Shown here piece by piece: positions 33,199-42,517 of a stretch of 64,000 nt of DNA. The notes beneath the pieces were generated by a model. That model did not search any database, was not told where the DNA came from, and saw nothing but the letters and a program-made list of their open reading frames with translations. The stretch covers positions 1 through 64,000 of the forward strand of contig JANQRG010000019.1 of assembly GCA_028284665.1 (NCBI GenBank). The letters run 5' to 3'. Source of the DNA: Croceivirga sp. (GTDB lineage: Bacteria > Bacteroidota > Bacteroidia > Flavobacteriales > Flavobacteriaceae). Made by a program: the position numbers and the translations under genes. Position 1 is the stretch's first letter. Each line of letters opens with the position of its first letter.

Positions 33199-34025
33199 GG
33201 TAACAAGGCATTTTTGTATTCTCCAAGCACGGTAAAGTCCTCAGACATTATTTCCAACAACGATTTGGATTTGGCAAAATGGTCGTAATGCTCAAAAGTT
33301 ACATCCACAAAGAACGCATACTTCCATGGGGTTTCTATTACCGGTAAGGATTGAATTTTGGTAAGGTTGAGATTGCAATCACTCATTACATTCAACACCG
33401 TAGCTAAACTACCGCGTTTGTGATCCGTGATAAAACGGAGCGATGCTTTATTGATCTCCTCTTTAGGTAGTACTTTATTCTGCCTTTTTAGAATTATAAA
33501 ACGCGTAGCGTTGTTTTTAATGGTTTGTATTTCGGCTGCAATGATATCCAAATCATAAAGCTCCGCTGCGGCCTTCGGAGCAATTGCTGCTACATGTGAC
33601 AAACGATCCTGTCGGATTTTCTTCGCCGTTTCAGCAGTATCTGCATCCTCAACCAGTTTCAGATGCGGAAACTGTTTTAGATACTCCATGCACTGCAAAA
33701 GGGCCATGGGATGCGTCCGTACTTCTTTTATATCCTGTAGCGTTTGTCCCTTTAACACCATTAGGTTATGGTGAATGTTCAAATAGTGCTCTCCTATAAT
33801 ATGCAACTTCTTATGGCACAACAGGTTGTAATTGGGAATAATGGAACCCGCAATAGAGTTTTCAATGGCCATTACGCCCTTATCTGCAGTGCCTTCCAAA
33901 AGATGATCGATCAGATTATCGAAAGAAAGGCATTCTACCAGGTCAATGCCAGCTCCAAAATACTCCTGGGCTACCTGATGATGATTGCTCCCTTGAATTC
34001 CCTGTATAGCTACTTTTAACTTCAT
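33195..34025 (-). CDS. pheA: Prephenate dehydratase PheA
   Basis: 276 residues. Catalytic domain with IQGIQGSNHHQVAQEYFG, GVMAIENSIAGSIIPNYNLL and NNATRFIILKR, then a C-terminal ACT domain (LATVLNVMSDCNLNLTKIQS) for phenylalanine feedback. It converts prephenate to phenylpyruvate. First structural gene of the operon; the T-run of an attenuator terminator ends four bases upstream of its ATG. Confidence 0.95.
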   Translation of the reverse strand: MKLKVAIQGIQGSNHHQVAQEYFGAGIDLVECLSFDNLIDHLLEGTADKGVMAIENSIAGSIIPNYNLLCHKKLHIIGEHYLNIHHNLMVLKGQTLQDIKEVRTHPMALLQCMEYLKQFPHLKLVEDADTAETAKKIRQDRLSHVAAIAPKAAAELYDLDIIAAEIQTIKNNATRFIILKRQNKVLPKEEINKASLRFITDHKRGSLATVLNVMSDCNLNLTKIQSLPVIETPWKYAFFVDVTFEHYDHFAKSKSLLEIMSEDFTVLGEYKNALLP

Positions 34026-34028
34026 TCC

Positions 34029-34059
34029 AAAAAAAAAGCCCCGAAAATATGTCGGGACT
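34029..34059 (-). terminator. Attenuator terminator of the aromatic operon
   Basis: Minus strand AGTCCCGA (34059-34052), 7-base loop, TCGGGGCT (34044-34037; one G-T pair), then nine Ts (34037-34029). A competing antiterminator pairs GGGACT (34097-34092, near the end of the leader peptide) with AGTCCC of the terminator's first arm. Confidence 0.85.
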
Positions 34060-34084
34060 TTACGTTTCTTATCGATGATATATC

Positions 34085-34156
34085 CTAGAACAGTCCCTTA
34101 CTTCTTTGAAAAAAGAAGTAGTAGTAAAAACCGTTCCAGAAATATATTCTTTTCAT
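34085..34156 (-). CDS. Phe/Tyr-rich leader peptide (23 aa)
   Basis: ATG at 34156 to TAG at 34087-34085. Of 23 residues, six are Phe, four Tyr and one Trp. They are clustered as YFW at 5-7 and a run of seven aromatics, FYYYFFF, at 10-16. It is followed 25 bases on by a terminator in front of pheA. Such composition in a short leader upstream of a Phe/Tyr operon is the signature of transcription attenuation by ribosome stalling. A perfect 7-base hairpin CTTCTTT/AAAGAAG overlaps the Phe codons, a likely pause structure. Confidence 0.85.
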   Translation of the reverse strand: MKRIYFWNGFYYYFFFQRSKGLF

Positions 34157-34200
34157 GATCTTGATATTCAGGGCTAAGATTAGCTATTCTATTGAAAATT

Positions 34201-34208
34201 CAAAACTA
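34201..34208 (-). promoter_or_regulatory. -7 element of the pheA leader promoter
   Basis: Minus strand TAGTTTTG matches the Bacteroidota -7 consensus TAnnTTTG and lies 45 bases upstream of the leader ATG; no convincing -33 element was found. The rest of 34209-34400 shows no gene and is AT-rich. Confidence 0.45.
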
Positions 34209-34425
34209 TTCTTTAATTTTTTTTGATTTTTAGAAAAATCAAAGGATTCTGAAGAAATTCATTCCTAATTTGTTACGATAATTTCCAATATCGAATTTTT
34301 GGTTTCCTCCGATATGCTATACCTGAACCCAAAAACAGTAAATTCAGGCCGACCATTTCAAACGGACCACTATCGCAACCGGGAAGCTGTAAGAAATCTC
34401 TATTTTTGAAGCCAAATCTGTAAGA

Positions 34426-35319
34426 ATGTCTATCGTTGTAAGTGATATTACCAAGACCTTTGGCCAACAAAAGGCGTTACAAGCGGTTTCTTTTACGATC
34501 AATAAAGGGGAGATCGTTGGGTTCCTGGGTCCCAATGGTGCCGGTAAATCTACCATGATGCGGATCCTAACTACTTACTATAAAGCGGATTCCGGAGAGG
34601 CCAGCGTGAATGGTTTTGATGTTGTTACACAACCGAGGAAAGTACAGCAAAGTATTGGGTATTTACCTGAACACAACCCCCTTTATCTTGAAATGTATGT
34701 AAAGGAGTACCTATTATTCAATGCTCGTGCCTATAAAGTTCCTAAAAAACGTATTGCTGAAGTTATTGTACAAACGGGATTGACTCCTGAGGCTGGTAAA
34801 AAGATTGGGCAGCTTTCCAAGGGATACCGTCAGCGAGTAGGTCTGGCTGCCGCATTGTTACATGAGCCGGACGTATTAATCTTAGATGAACCCACGACCG
34901 GTTTAGATCCCAATCAATTGATTGAAATACGAAAACTTATCCGAGAAATTGGTCGAGAAAAAACCATTTTGTTATCCACCCATATCATGAAAGAGGTGGA
35001 GGCTGTTTGTGATCGGGTGATTATTATTAATCAGGGTACCATTGTCGCAGACAAAAAATTGGAGGAGCTACGGCAGACCGAAGAACAAATCATAGAAGTG
35101 GAATTTGACTATCGCGTGGAAGAGGTATTATTACGGAAGCTATCTCACGTGACTGCTGTTAAAAATACCGGGGGGTTTGTTTACGAGATCACATTTGGAA
35201 CAGATTTGGATATGCGCGCTAACGTCTTTGACTTCGCTCATGACAACCAGCTGAAAACACTCCAACTAAGCCGTAAGAATAAGAATTTGGAAAGCCTTTT
35301 TACGGAATTGACGGGATAG
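34426..35319 (+). CDS. gldA: Gliding motility ABC transporter ATP-binding protein GldA
   Basis: 297 residues. Walker A GPNGAGKST at 35-43, signature LSKGYRQRVGLA, Walker B VLILDEPTTGLDP and the switch His in LLSTHIMKEVE. The closing region (LKTLQLSRKNKNLESLFTEL) is typical of GldA, which with GldF/GldG forms an ABC transporter required for gliding. GldF and GldG are not in the window. Preceded by TATTTTTG (34401-34408), a likely -7 element. Its 3' end overlaps the convergent gene by 20 bases. Confidence 0.9.
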   Translation: MSIVVSDITKTFGQQKALQAVSFTINKGEIVGFLGPNGAGKSTMMRILTTYYKADSGEASVNGFDVVTQPRKVQQSIGYLPEHNPLYLEMYVKEYLLFNARAYKVPKKRIAEVIVQTGLTPEAGKKIGQLSKGYRQRVGLAAALLHEPDVLILDEPTTGLDPNQLIEIRKLIREIGREKTILLSTHIMKEVEAVCDRVIIINQGTIVADKKLEELRQTEEQIIEVEFDYRVEEVLLRKLSHVTAVKNTGGFVYEITFGTDLDMRANVFDFAHDNQLKTLQLSRKNKNLESLFTELTG

Positions 35320-38300
35320 GTTGCTCTTCTGTGGTTACCCACCGGGAGAACCTCATGAGTAGCGTATTGAAACTATCAATTTCTGATTGTACCAAGGCTT
35401 CAGTGGAATACTTCGATAGGATATCTATTGTCCTTTGATAGCCATCCATGTCTGAGAAAATAGTATTGATCCGGAGATATTGCTCCTCCAAAGATAAACC
35501 CGAGTAGTAGTCCAACCTTTCTTTATATACATTTTTCAACCTGTTGTACAGGTTCAAGGCCTTATCATCTTCCCCTATGCTAAAATAGCTCTCCAAAAAT
35601 GGTTCTAGAAAAGCATAATACCCATAATTTTCAAAGGGAATATTAGTTTCGGCTATTTCGAGAATTTCCCTGGCTTTAGTAATCTTATCCTCTGCAATGA
35701 GCGTTTCTACCAGGCGCGCCAGATTAAGTCGGAATGAGACTCCAAATTGTTTTCTGGTTTGCGGATCGTGATATACTTCCGGGTTCCCCGAATTTCCCCA
35801 ATCCCACTTTTTGACAATGTCATACATTAAATCCGTGTCAATCCTTCCCATATCCAGAGGGTCGTCATTCCTGGTGCGAATGGGAACCAGTTTATACACA
35901 AGGCCGTCCAACTGCAGATAATCTTTCATCCAAATGTATTCGGCATCATCAAAGCTCCCACCCGAAAAATAAATAGGTCGTTCCCAGTCATTGTTTGCCA
36001 AAATGTCCAACATCATCAGTCTGTTTTTGGTTAAATACGATTGCGGAATATCTATATCTATATGCTCTTCGATCAAAGCAGTATCTTTCACTTTAACCAA
36101 TCCACTTTTCAGTACGTTTTCTTTATTTACCGGAATACGAAGTTTGTGGGTGGGGTAATACTGTGCCTTTCGGATCACTTCCGGATATTCATTGGGATCC
36201 AAACCTCTTAGTTCTAAAATATGCCCTAATTTGGTTTTGGGGTCCTCACTGGCCATCCAATCCATAAAATCTTTAATATCCCAGCGCTTATCCGTCCTGT
36301 TTTGATAATATACCACATCCCTGGTTCCATAGCGGTATTGCTTGTGCTTTAATTGTGATGGTATAGGTGCACTTTCATAAGACCTCCTTTTCATCTGATC
36401 AATATACCAGTCTGTAGCAAAATATCCTGTTACTATTACCCGCACATCTGTTCTATACCCCTCTACTTCCTGCACATACCAAAGCGGAAAATTATCGTTG
36501 TCACCAATGGTAAATAGTATAGCTCCTGCATTCTGTTGGGTAGAATCCAGATAGGCTTTGGCCGACGCCCTTGCTGTAAATCGGCCAGAGCGATCATGAT
36601 CGTCCCAGTTTTGAAAAGCCATCAAGAACGGCACCAGAACCAGGCTCCCCAGTATGCCGGCTATTGCAGTAAGCTTGTAGGGTAAAAAACGCTTTGTCAA
36701 TTGAATGAGCCCAAATACCCCTACTCCTATCCAAATAGAAAAAATATAAAAAGATCCTACCAAAGCATAGTCCCTTTCCCTGGATTGAAACATACTGGGG
36801 TTAGTGTAAAATTGAATCCCCAGACCCGTGAGAAGGAAAAACACAAAAAGCACCCAGAAAAGCTTTGGCCTTGTTGTAGCCATAAACAAAAACCCTAAGA
36901 CACCAAAGAGCAAGGGTAAACAATAGTAGGTATTGCGTGCTTTGTTTTGGAGTATTTCGAACGGCTGATTTTCCTGGTTCCCCAAACGAAGACTATCCAG
37001 AAAACCAATCCCGCTCAGCCAATTCCCGTGATCATCATAGTATCCTTGTATATCATCTTGTCGTCCCGCAAAATTCCACATAAAATAACGCCAGTACATA
37101 TAGCCCCATTGATAATGAAACAAATACCTTACGTTATCCCAAAAAGAAGGCGGTGTTACCGTGATGTACTCGGCAAAGCCCTCCAGAAATCGGATGTATT
37201 GTTCCGTTCCAAGTTCTTGTTGCTCTACCGCCTTCCTGATCTTTTCGATTTCAAGCCGTAATTCCTGGTTCCCTAAGTATTCGGGTCGGATGGTAAAGTC
37301 GAGCAGGCCGAAATGATGCATATAGTTTTCGGCATCTTCGTAATTCCACATTCTGGGTAACCACCCCGTATGCTCCGGGTTGGACTTTTCCAGGGCATCC
37401 TTGTATGGATTCACAATGATGTACTTTTTGAGCTGTTTGTCCTGTTCGTACTTTGGATTTTCGTCCTTTTTGCCTCCGGAAGGCGCAAACCTATCGGAAT
37501 AATATGCTCCATAAAATGGACTGAGTTTTGGATATTGTTCCCGATTGTAGTACGCCAACAAGGTACGTGCATCCGAAGGATCATTAGCATTGATAGCTAC
37601 ATGGGCATTAGCGCGAATAGGAAGCATTAACCAGGTAGAAAATCCGAGAAACAGAAAAACACTACATAAAAGAAAGGTATTCAGCCTTTGTAAGCCTTTT
37701 TTTTGGGTATACCAGATAAGTAGTCCAAAACCCAATAGGAATACTATTCCAACACCAATGGTCCCTGAATTAAAAGGCATTCCCAAGGTATTAACAAAAA
37801 AGAGCTCTCCCCAACCAAAAATCTTTAATACATAAGTAAGGGAAAACTGAAATACCACAACCAACACTCCCAATCCAACCAGATTGAAGATGATAAAGTT
37901 TTTTACCGTGATATGGGGATAGCGCTTAAAGCAATACAACAGTACTATGGAGGGAATAGCCAAAAACCCCATGAACTGTATCCCAAAAGTAAGCCCAATC
38001 ACAAAGGCGATAAGCAATAATAACCTGTGCGCATTTAGATTTTGAAGGTCTTCTGTCCATTTAAGGCCCAGCCAAAGCAGTAGGGCCATGATAAAGCTTG
38101 CCATAGCATAAACTTCCGTCTCCACGGCGTTGAACCAAAAACTATCTGAAAATGTAAAGGCCAGCGCACCTACCAAAGCACTACCCAGAATAGATAGGGT
38201 TTTAAAAGTGTCTAACTCAACAGTATTACCCCCTAACTTTCGCAATACCCGGACCAGTGTCCAGTATAAGAAAAGAATTGTAAAGGAGCTTGCGATCACC

Positions 38301-38548
38301 GAGACAAAGTTGATCATCTTAGCGATTTGCGTTTTTTCTGAAGCAATTAGCGCAAAACAGGCCCCAATAAGTTGAAATAAAGGAGCACCCGGAGGATGGG
38401 CTATTTCAAGTTTCGCTGATGTTGCAATATATTCTCCGGAATCCCAAAAGCTTACGGTGGGGGCCATGGTACCGTAATAGGTAAGCAAAGCAATACTAAA
38501 AACACCCCATCCAATACCCCTATTCCATTGATCAAAACGCTTGGCCAT
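35300..38548 (-). CDS. DUF2723 membrane protein (putative protein-O-mannosyltransferase-like)
   Basis: 1082 residues. The N-terminal half has about 10-12 membrane segments. The DUF2723 start is clear: YYGTMAPTVSFWDSGEYIAT, where the DSGE acid resembles the metal/donor site of GT-C glycosyltransferases, then AHPPGAPLFQLIG. The C-terminal ~400 residues are periplasmic with helical repeats. Probably transfers a sugar from a lipid carrier to secreted proteins or glycans, inferred from fold class. Intact. Confidence 0.85.
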   Translation of the reverse strand: MAKRFDQWNRGIGWGVFSIALLTYYGTMAPTVSFWDSGEYIATSAKLEIAHPPGAPLFQLIGACFALIASEKTQIAKMINFVSVIASSFTILFLYWTLVRVLRKLGGNTVELDTFKTLSILGSALVGALAFTFSDSFWFNAVETEVYAMASFIMALLLWLGLKWTEDLQNLNAHRLLLLIAFVIGLTFGIQFMGFLAIPSIVLLYCFKRYPHITVKNFIIFNLVGLGVLVVVFQFSLTYVLKIFGWGELFFVNTLGMPFNSGTIGVGIVFLLGFGLLIWYTQKKGLQRLNTFLLCSVFLFLGFSTWLMLPIRANAHVAINANDPSDARTLLAYYNREQYPKLSPFYGAYYSDRFAPSGGKKDENPKYEQDKQLKKYIIVNPYKDALEKSNPEHTGWLPRMWNYEDAENYMHHFGLLDFTIRPEYLGNQELRLEIEKIRKAVEQQELGTEQYIRFLEGFAEYITVTPPSFWDNVRYLFHYQWGYMYWRYFMWNFAGRQDDIQGYYDDHGNWLSGIGFLDSLRLGNQENQPFEILQNKARNTYYCLPLLFGVLGFLFMATTRPKLFWVLFVFFLLTGLGIQFYTNPSMFQSRERDYALVGSFYIFSIWIGVGVFGLIQLTKRFLPYKLTAIAGILGSLVLVPFLMAFQNWDDHDRSGRFTARASAKAYLDSTQQNAGAILFTIGDNDNFPLWYVQEVEGYRTDVRVIVTGYFATDWYIDQMKRRSYESAPIPSQLKHKQYRYGTRDVVYYQNRTDKRWDIKDFMDWMASEDPKTKLGHILELRGLDPNEYPEVIRKAQYYPTHKLRIPVNKENVLKSGLVKVKDTALIEEHIDIDIPQSYLTKNRLMMLDILANNDWERPIYFSGGSFDDAEYIWMKDYLQLDGLVYKLVPIRTRNDDPLDMGRIDTDLMYDIVKKWDWGNSGNPEVYHDPQTRKQFGVSFRLNLARLVETLIAEDKITKAREILEIAETNIPFENYGYYAFLEPFLESYFSIGEDDKALNLYNRLKNVYKERLDYYSGLSLEEQYLRINTIFSDMDGYQRTIDILSKYSTEALVQSEIDSFNTLLMRFSRWVTTEEQPIPSIP

Positions 38549-38613
38549 CTCGCAATGTTTTGAAACAAAGGACTGATTAATTGAAAAAAAGCAACGGTAG
38601 AATAGGGTCTGAA

Positions 38614-39405
38614 TTAGGTGCTAGTACCCGTATGTTTTTGCAGTAACTCCTGCCGGCTCGTGATATTCAGTTTTCCGTAAAGGTTAGTGATATGTGTCTT
38701 TACTGTACTGAGGCTAATAAAAAGCTCGTTGGCAATTTCTTTATTCGTCTTGCCTTGCAAGATAAGATTCCGTACTGTTACCTCTTGCTTGCTAAGTTCA
38801 GGAAGTACACTACTTTTCCGGGCCGTTTTTATCCGAAACGCAAAAAACAATAGCAGTATGCATAGACTCCCCATCACGAAGATTACGATCCTACTCTGCC
38901 CTAACTTTTCCTCCATCGCACCTTGATTCATAAAGGCCATTTTCTCCTCCAGGAAGCGGTATTCCGCCTGTGGTATGCTACTTTCCCGGAGTTCGGCAAG
39001 GAGGGTATTGTAGTAGTGGAGATTTTCTACCATGTCCCTGTCCAACAACTCTTTTTCTTCCAAAAGTCTAACCGCCATCAGCTTTACCTCAAGTATACGT
39101 AAGGAATCCCGGGTATAAGCCCGTAACTGATCTTGCTGCTGGGATTGAACAAGGGGCGTCAGTGCTAATTTCTTTTCAAAGTCCCTGAGCTTTTTCCATT
39201 CCGAGGCAGACATTTCTGTTAATCCGGAATCCTTGAGTATTTCTTCAACCGAATAACCAGTACTCTTAGATTGCCCCAAAGCGGAGTATCCTACTAAAAG
39301 TAAACCGAAGATTAAAACGTTTTTTAGCAATTGTACCTTACTGACTTTAGCTAAAGTTCTATAAAATTTGAAAAGCACACAAGCACAAAACCTTAATTTA
39401 CTCAT
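38614..39405 (-). CDS. Membrane-bound LuxR-type transcriptional regulator
   Basis: 263 residues. A signal-anchor near 27-45, a periplasmic helical region (about 48-170, rich in Glu and Leu), one membrane segment (IVIFVMGSLCILLLFFAFRI) and a C-terminal cytoplasmic LuxR HTH (about 205-258, LSKQEVTVRNLILQGKTNKE then IANELFISLSTVKTHI). It would sense an envelope signal directly and regulate transcription without a kinase. The target is unknown. Monocistronic. Confidence 0.8.
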   Translation of the reverse strand: MSKLRFCACVLFKFYRTLAKVSKVQLLKNVLIFGLLLVGYSALGQSKSTGYSVEEILKDSGLTEMSASEWKKLRDFEKKLALTPLVQSQQQDQLRAYTRDSLRILEVKLMAVRLLEEKELLDRDMVENLHYYNTLLAELRESSIPQAEYRFLEEKMAFMNQGAMEEKLGQSRIVIFVMGSLCILLLFFAFRIKTARKSSVLPELSKQEVTVRNLILQGKTNKEIANELFISLSTVKTHITNLYGKLNITSRQELLQKHTGTST

Positions 39406-39679
39406 TTTCAGTATATTTCAACACAACCGTATATGCTTAACTTCAGTATCTCGTAAAAGTTAAAAAGAAACTATTTCATTGAAGATCCTCACCAAATCTT
39501 TGGATTGGCCAAAGAAATAGGAGTGACTCGCATGTATCTGATATACCTTATCGCAAGGGCTTTTGGTTCCATTTGTTGCGAGTTATTGTTACATTATGTT
39601 GTCTTCAGCGAAAGGCACAGCTTGCCATGGTGTGGCGATTTACACCCTTTTCTCGTATTAAAATTGAATGATTTGAGGG

Positions 39680-40525
39680 TTACCGGGCAGCTATGCGAGA
39701 AGCCTCCCAGCCTATCATAGCCTTTTTGCGGTTGGCTCCCCAGTGGTATTCTCCAAAATACCCGGTTGATTGTATTACCCTGTGACAGGGAATTAAAAAG
39801 GCAACCGGATTTGCTCCTACCGCCGAACCAACCGCTCGGGACGCTTTAGGTCTTCCAATACGGTCTGCGATGGATTTGTAGGTTACCAACTTACCCAAAG
39901 GCACCCGGATCAGACTCTCCCATACTTTTAATTGGAAATCCGTACCCTTTAAATGCAACTTTATCTCACCTGGCTTGCTCCAATCGTGCCTAAAAATAAA
40001 AAGGGCGTTTTGTTGAAGGGCGTCTACTTTTTGTATCAATTTTGAATTCGGATACTTCTCCTTCAATACTAACAGGGCACTTTGAGCTTCCTCAGCAAAA
40101 GCCAAATGACAGATACCTTTTGGTGTAGCAGCCACCAAAATAGTACCGAACGGGCTATCAGCAAAACTATAGTTGATCACGAGGTGCTTACCCCCATTTT
40201 TGTATTCCGCAGGGGTCATCCCCTCTATATTGATAAAAAGGTCATGTAGCCTACTTGAACCCGAAAGGCCGGTTTCATAACTCGTAGCCGAAAGGCTCGC
40301 CATATCCTCTCTAAGTAATCTCTTTGCATACGACAGACTAATAAATTGCAGGAATTTCTTTGGGCTCACCCCTGCCCAGTCTGTAAATAGCCGTTGGAAA
40401 TGATATGGGCTTAGGTGGACTTTTTCCGCTACTTCTTCGAGATTGGGTTGGGCTTTGAAGTTTTCAGATAGATACCCTATGGCTTTTGCAATTCTTTCAT
40501 AGTTATGCGCTGCATGTGTTTTCAT
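39680..40525 (-). CDS. Ada-like bifunctional AraC regulator / methylated-DNA cysteine methyltransferase
   Basis: 281 residues. An AraC-type HTH occupies about 1-105 (LEEVAEKVHLSPYHFQRLF). The C-terminal MGMT domain carries the acceptor cysteine in IPCHRVIQSTGYFGEYHWG. It repairs O6-alkylguanine; the Ada N-terminal phosphotriester Cys domain is missing, so it lacks the usual sensor switch. The 274-base gap upstream of the LuxR gene (39406-39679) holds no convincing gene. Confidence 0.92.
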   Translation of the reverse strand: MKTHAAHNYERIAKAIGYLSENFKAQPNLEEVAEKVHLSPYHFQRLFTDWAGVSPKKFLQFISLSYAKRLLREDMASLSATSYETGLSGSSRLHDLFINIEGMTPAEYKNGGKHLVINYSFADSPFGTILVAATPKGICHLAFAEEAQSALLVLKEKYPNSKLIQKVDALQQNALFIFRHDWSKPGEIKLHLKGTDFQLKVWESLIRVPLGKLVTYKSIADRIGRPKASRAVGSAVGANPVAFLIPCHRVIQSTGYFGEYHWGANRKKAMIGWEASRIAAR

Positions 40526-40633
40526 TGTAGTCCGCTATTGAATACATTGTAAAAGTATCGCAACCTTTTCTCTAAAAACACCCGAATCTTGCTAACTTCC
40601 AGGTAGCAGATGCCTAATAATTGTTTTCCCAGG

Positions 40634-41713
40634 TCATTTTTGGAAGCACACAATAACCTCATCCAATTGTTGCTGTATCTTGGGATCCGCACAATTAATT
40701 AGCATTGCCATTACCAACTGTTCTTCCGGGTATACAAAAAAGTTAGTATAGGCGCCTACGCTATTTCCCACATGACCCACAAACGCCCTACCGCGGGCAT
40801 CCTGGCTTATCTGAAATCCTAAACCATAATAGGTGGGTGTTCCATTTACGTATTGCGAAGTAAGCAACTGGCGGTACGTTTCCGGGGTGAGCAGTTGTTG
40901 CTCCAAAATGGCTTGACCCATTCGGGCAATATCTTTACTTGTTGACAAATATCCCCCTCCGGCTAGTTTGTAGAAATTGTTTACAGGCATAGCTTGCCTG
41001 AAATCTTTTTGTCTTTTGGTATACCATTGGGCAGTTGAGATTCCCCGCTTTACTCGAAACGACAATTCATCTTCGTTTGGTGGAAAAGTGTGCTCCATTC
41101 CTAGAGGAAGGAGCACCTTTTCCTTTACGTATTCCTCAAAAGGTATACCGGAAGCCTCCTGCATTGCCAAAGACAACAATACAAAATCAAAACTGTTATA
41201 CAGGTATCCTTTTCCCGGTTCGAAAAGCAAAGGATCTTTTTCAAAAACAGCAATACTATCCTTAATGGAAAAGTCCCGATTTAAACCATATTCCTTTCCA
41301 CGATACCCACGTATTCCTGCAGTATGTGCTGCCAATTGCCGTAACGTAAAATCAAAAGTTTTGTTTGGAAAATAAGGAACGTAATCATAGAGAGAGTTAT
41401 CCCAATTCACAATACCTTCTTCAACCATTTTTCCCAGTGCCAGCGCTGTAATACATTTGGAAATGCTGGCGATTCGAAAAACGGTTTGTTGGGGATCCAC
41501 TCCGATCCTTTTTTCGATATCGGCATAACCATATCCTTTTTCGAGTACTGTTTTTCCCTTCCGGAGGATCGTTACCGCCATTCCCGGGATCCTATGCTCT
41601 GCAATTAAGTTATGTAATAAAGCATCTGCTTTTAGCAATCCCCCTAGTCCTCTCCGAGAAACAGGTTTTTCCTTGTCCTTAAAGCGTCCTTTAATGTATT
41701 CATAAAGGCCCAT
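40634..41713 (-). CDS. Serine hydrolase, beta-lactamase (class C/EstB) family
   Basis: 359 residues without a clear signal peptide. The SxxK nucleophile is in FRIASISKCITALALG, the YxN-type motif in YLYNSFDF, and the third motif near HVGNSVGAYTNF. The family includes esterases and D-aminopeptidases; the substrate is unknown. Start overlaps the upstream DUF2807 stop (ATGA), so the two are co-translated. Confidence 0.85.
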   Translation of the reverse strand: MGLYEYIKGRFKDKEKPVSRRGLGGLLKADALLHNLIAEHRIPGMAVTILRKGKTVLEKGYGYADIEKRIGVDPQQTVFRIASISKCITALALGKMVEEGIVNWDNSLYDYVPYFPNKTFDFTLRQLAAHTAGIRGYRGKEYGLNRDFSIKDSIAVFEKDPLLFEPGKGYLYNSFDFVLLSLAMQEASGIPFEEYVKEKVLLPLGMEHTFPPNEDELSFRVKRGISTAQWYTKRQKDFRQAMPVNNFYKLAGGGYLSTSKDIARMGQAILEQQLLTPETYRQLLTSQYVNGTPTYYGLGFQISQDARGRAFVGHVGNSVGAYTNFFVYPEEQLVMAMLINCADPKIQQQLDEVIVCFQK

Positions 41714-42510
41714 CAGTCCTGAAAAATTAATCGCCCTTCAAACGTTTCTTCAACCATGACCTCCTCAGGTCGATTTACACTGATCACGTCGCCATAACCT
41801 CGAATTGTACCGGAAATACGCTGTTGCGGATTCACCAATATATCATTAGTTCCTCTATGATTTACGGTAACTGAGGTGGCTGAAAGTCCTTCTGCCTCAA
41901 TGCGGGAATCCCCCGCAGCTATAAACACATTGAGATTTTCTGCGGTACCTCGTATCCTAAAATACGCAATCCCATTTGCCAAAAGCTGTACGTTTTGAGA
42001 TGCAAGTTGCAGATCAAAACTCCCCGAAGTGGTCTCCGATGTATTCTCACTAAAACTCTCGGAAACCAGACGTATATCCGGATAGTTCAATACTCCCTCA
42101 CTGGAGATCAATAAACCGGTACTGCTGCGTACTTCGTTAATATCTGGTGCCTTGACATACACCGTAGACAAACCGTATTCCCTGAACAAATTACAGCCGT
42201 TATCATTTCTTAAAATCAGCCGGCCATCTTCCACTGTTGCGGATATTTCATTGAGCAATAACTCCCCCGATTCGATCTCTACGCTTTGCTCCTCCCCTTG
42301 TATCAATACCAAATTCAACCGCTCAAAAACCGTTATATCGGAAAAGTCAGGTACATCTACCTGAACTCTAACCAAATCCCCGGCATTCTGAAAACAATCC
42401 GGTGCATTTTCAGAGTTGCAGGATAATAGCAAAAGCAACAACACCAGCGATCCTCCCGCTATGTTCAAAGCGATAATTCTACTTTTACTATACCTTTTAT
42501 TTTCTATCAT
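41713..42510 (-). CDS. DUF2807 (head GIN domain) lipoprotein
   Basis: 265 residues from the ATG at 42510. Lipoprotein signal with LVLLLLLLSCNSE, then a repetitive beta region (VFERLNLVLIQGEEQSVEIE, LLISSEGVLNYPDIRLVSES). Same family as 29307-29981. It follows a PagL-like barrel by seven bases, in an envelope-related operon. A longer TTG frame to 42540 overlaps the previous gene. Confidence 0.75.
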   Translation of the reverse strand: MIENKRYSKSRIIALNIAGGSLVLLLLLLSCNSENAPDCFQNAGDLVRVQVDVPDFSDITVFERLNLVLIQGEEQSVEIESGELLLNEISATVEDGRLILRNDNGCNLFREYGLSTVYVKAPDINEVRSSTGLLISSEGVLNYPDIRLVSESFSENTSETTSGSFDLQLASQNVQLLANGIAYFRIRGTAENLNVFIAAGDSRIEAEGLSATSVTVNHRGTNDILVNPQQRISGTIRGYGDVISVNRPEEVMVEETFEGRLIFQD

Positions 42511-42517
42511 CTTAATG

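Noticed and set aside
39505-39720. 71-codon plus-strand frame between the LuxR-type gene and the Ada-like gene
   Set aside because: It overlaps the 3' end of the Ada-like gene and has no recognisable features; the frame is probably chance, though the gap has no better content.
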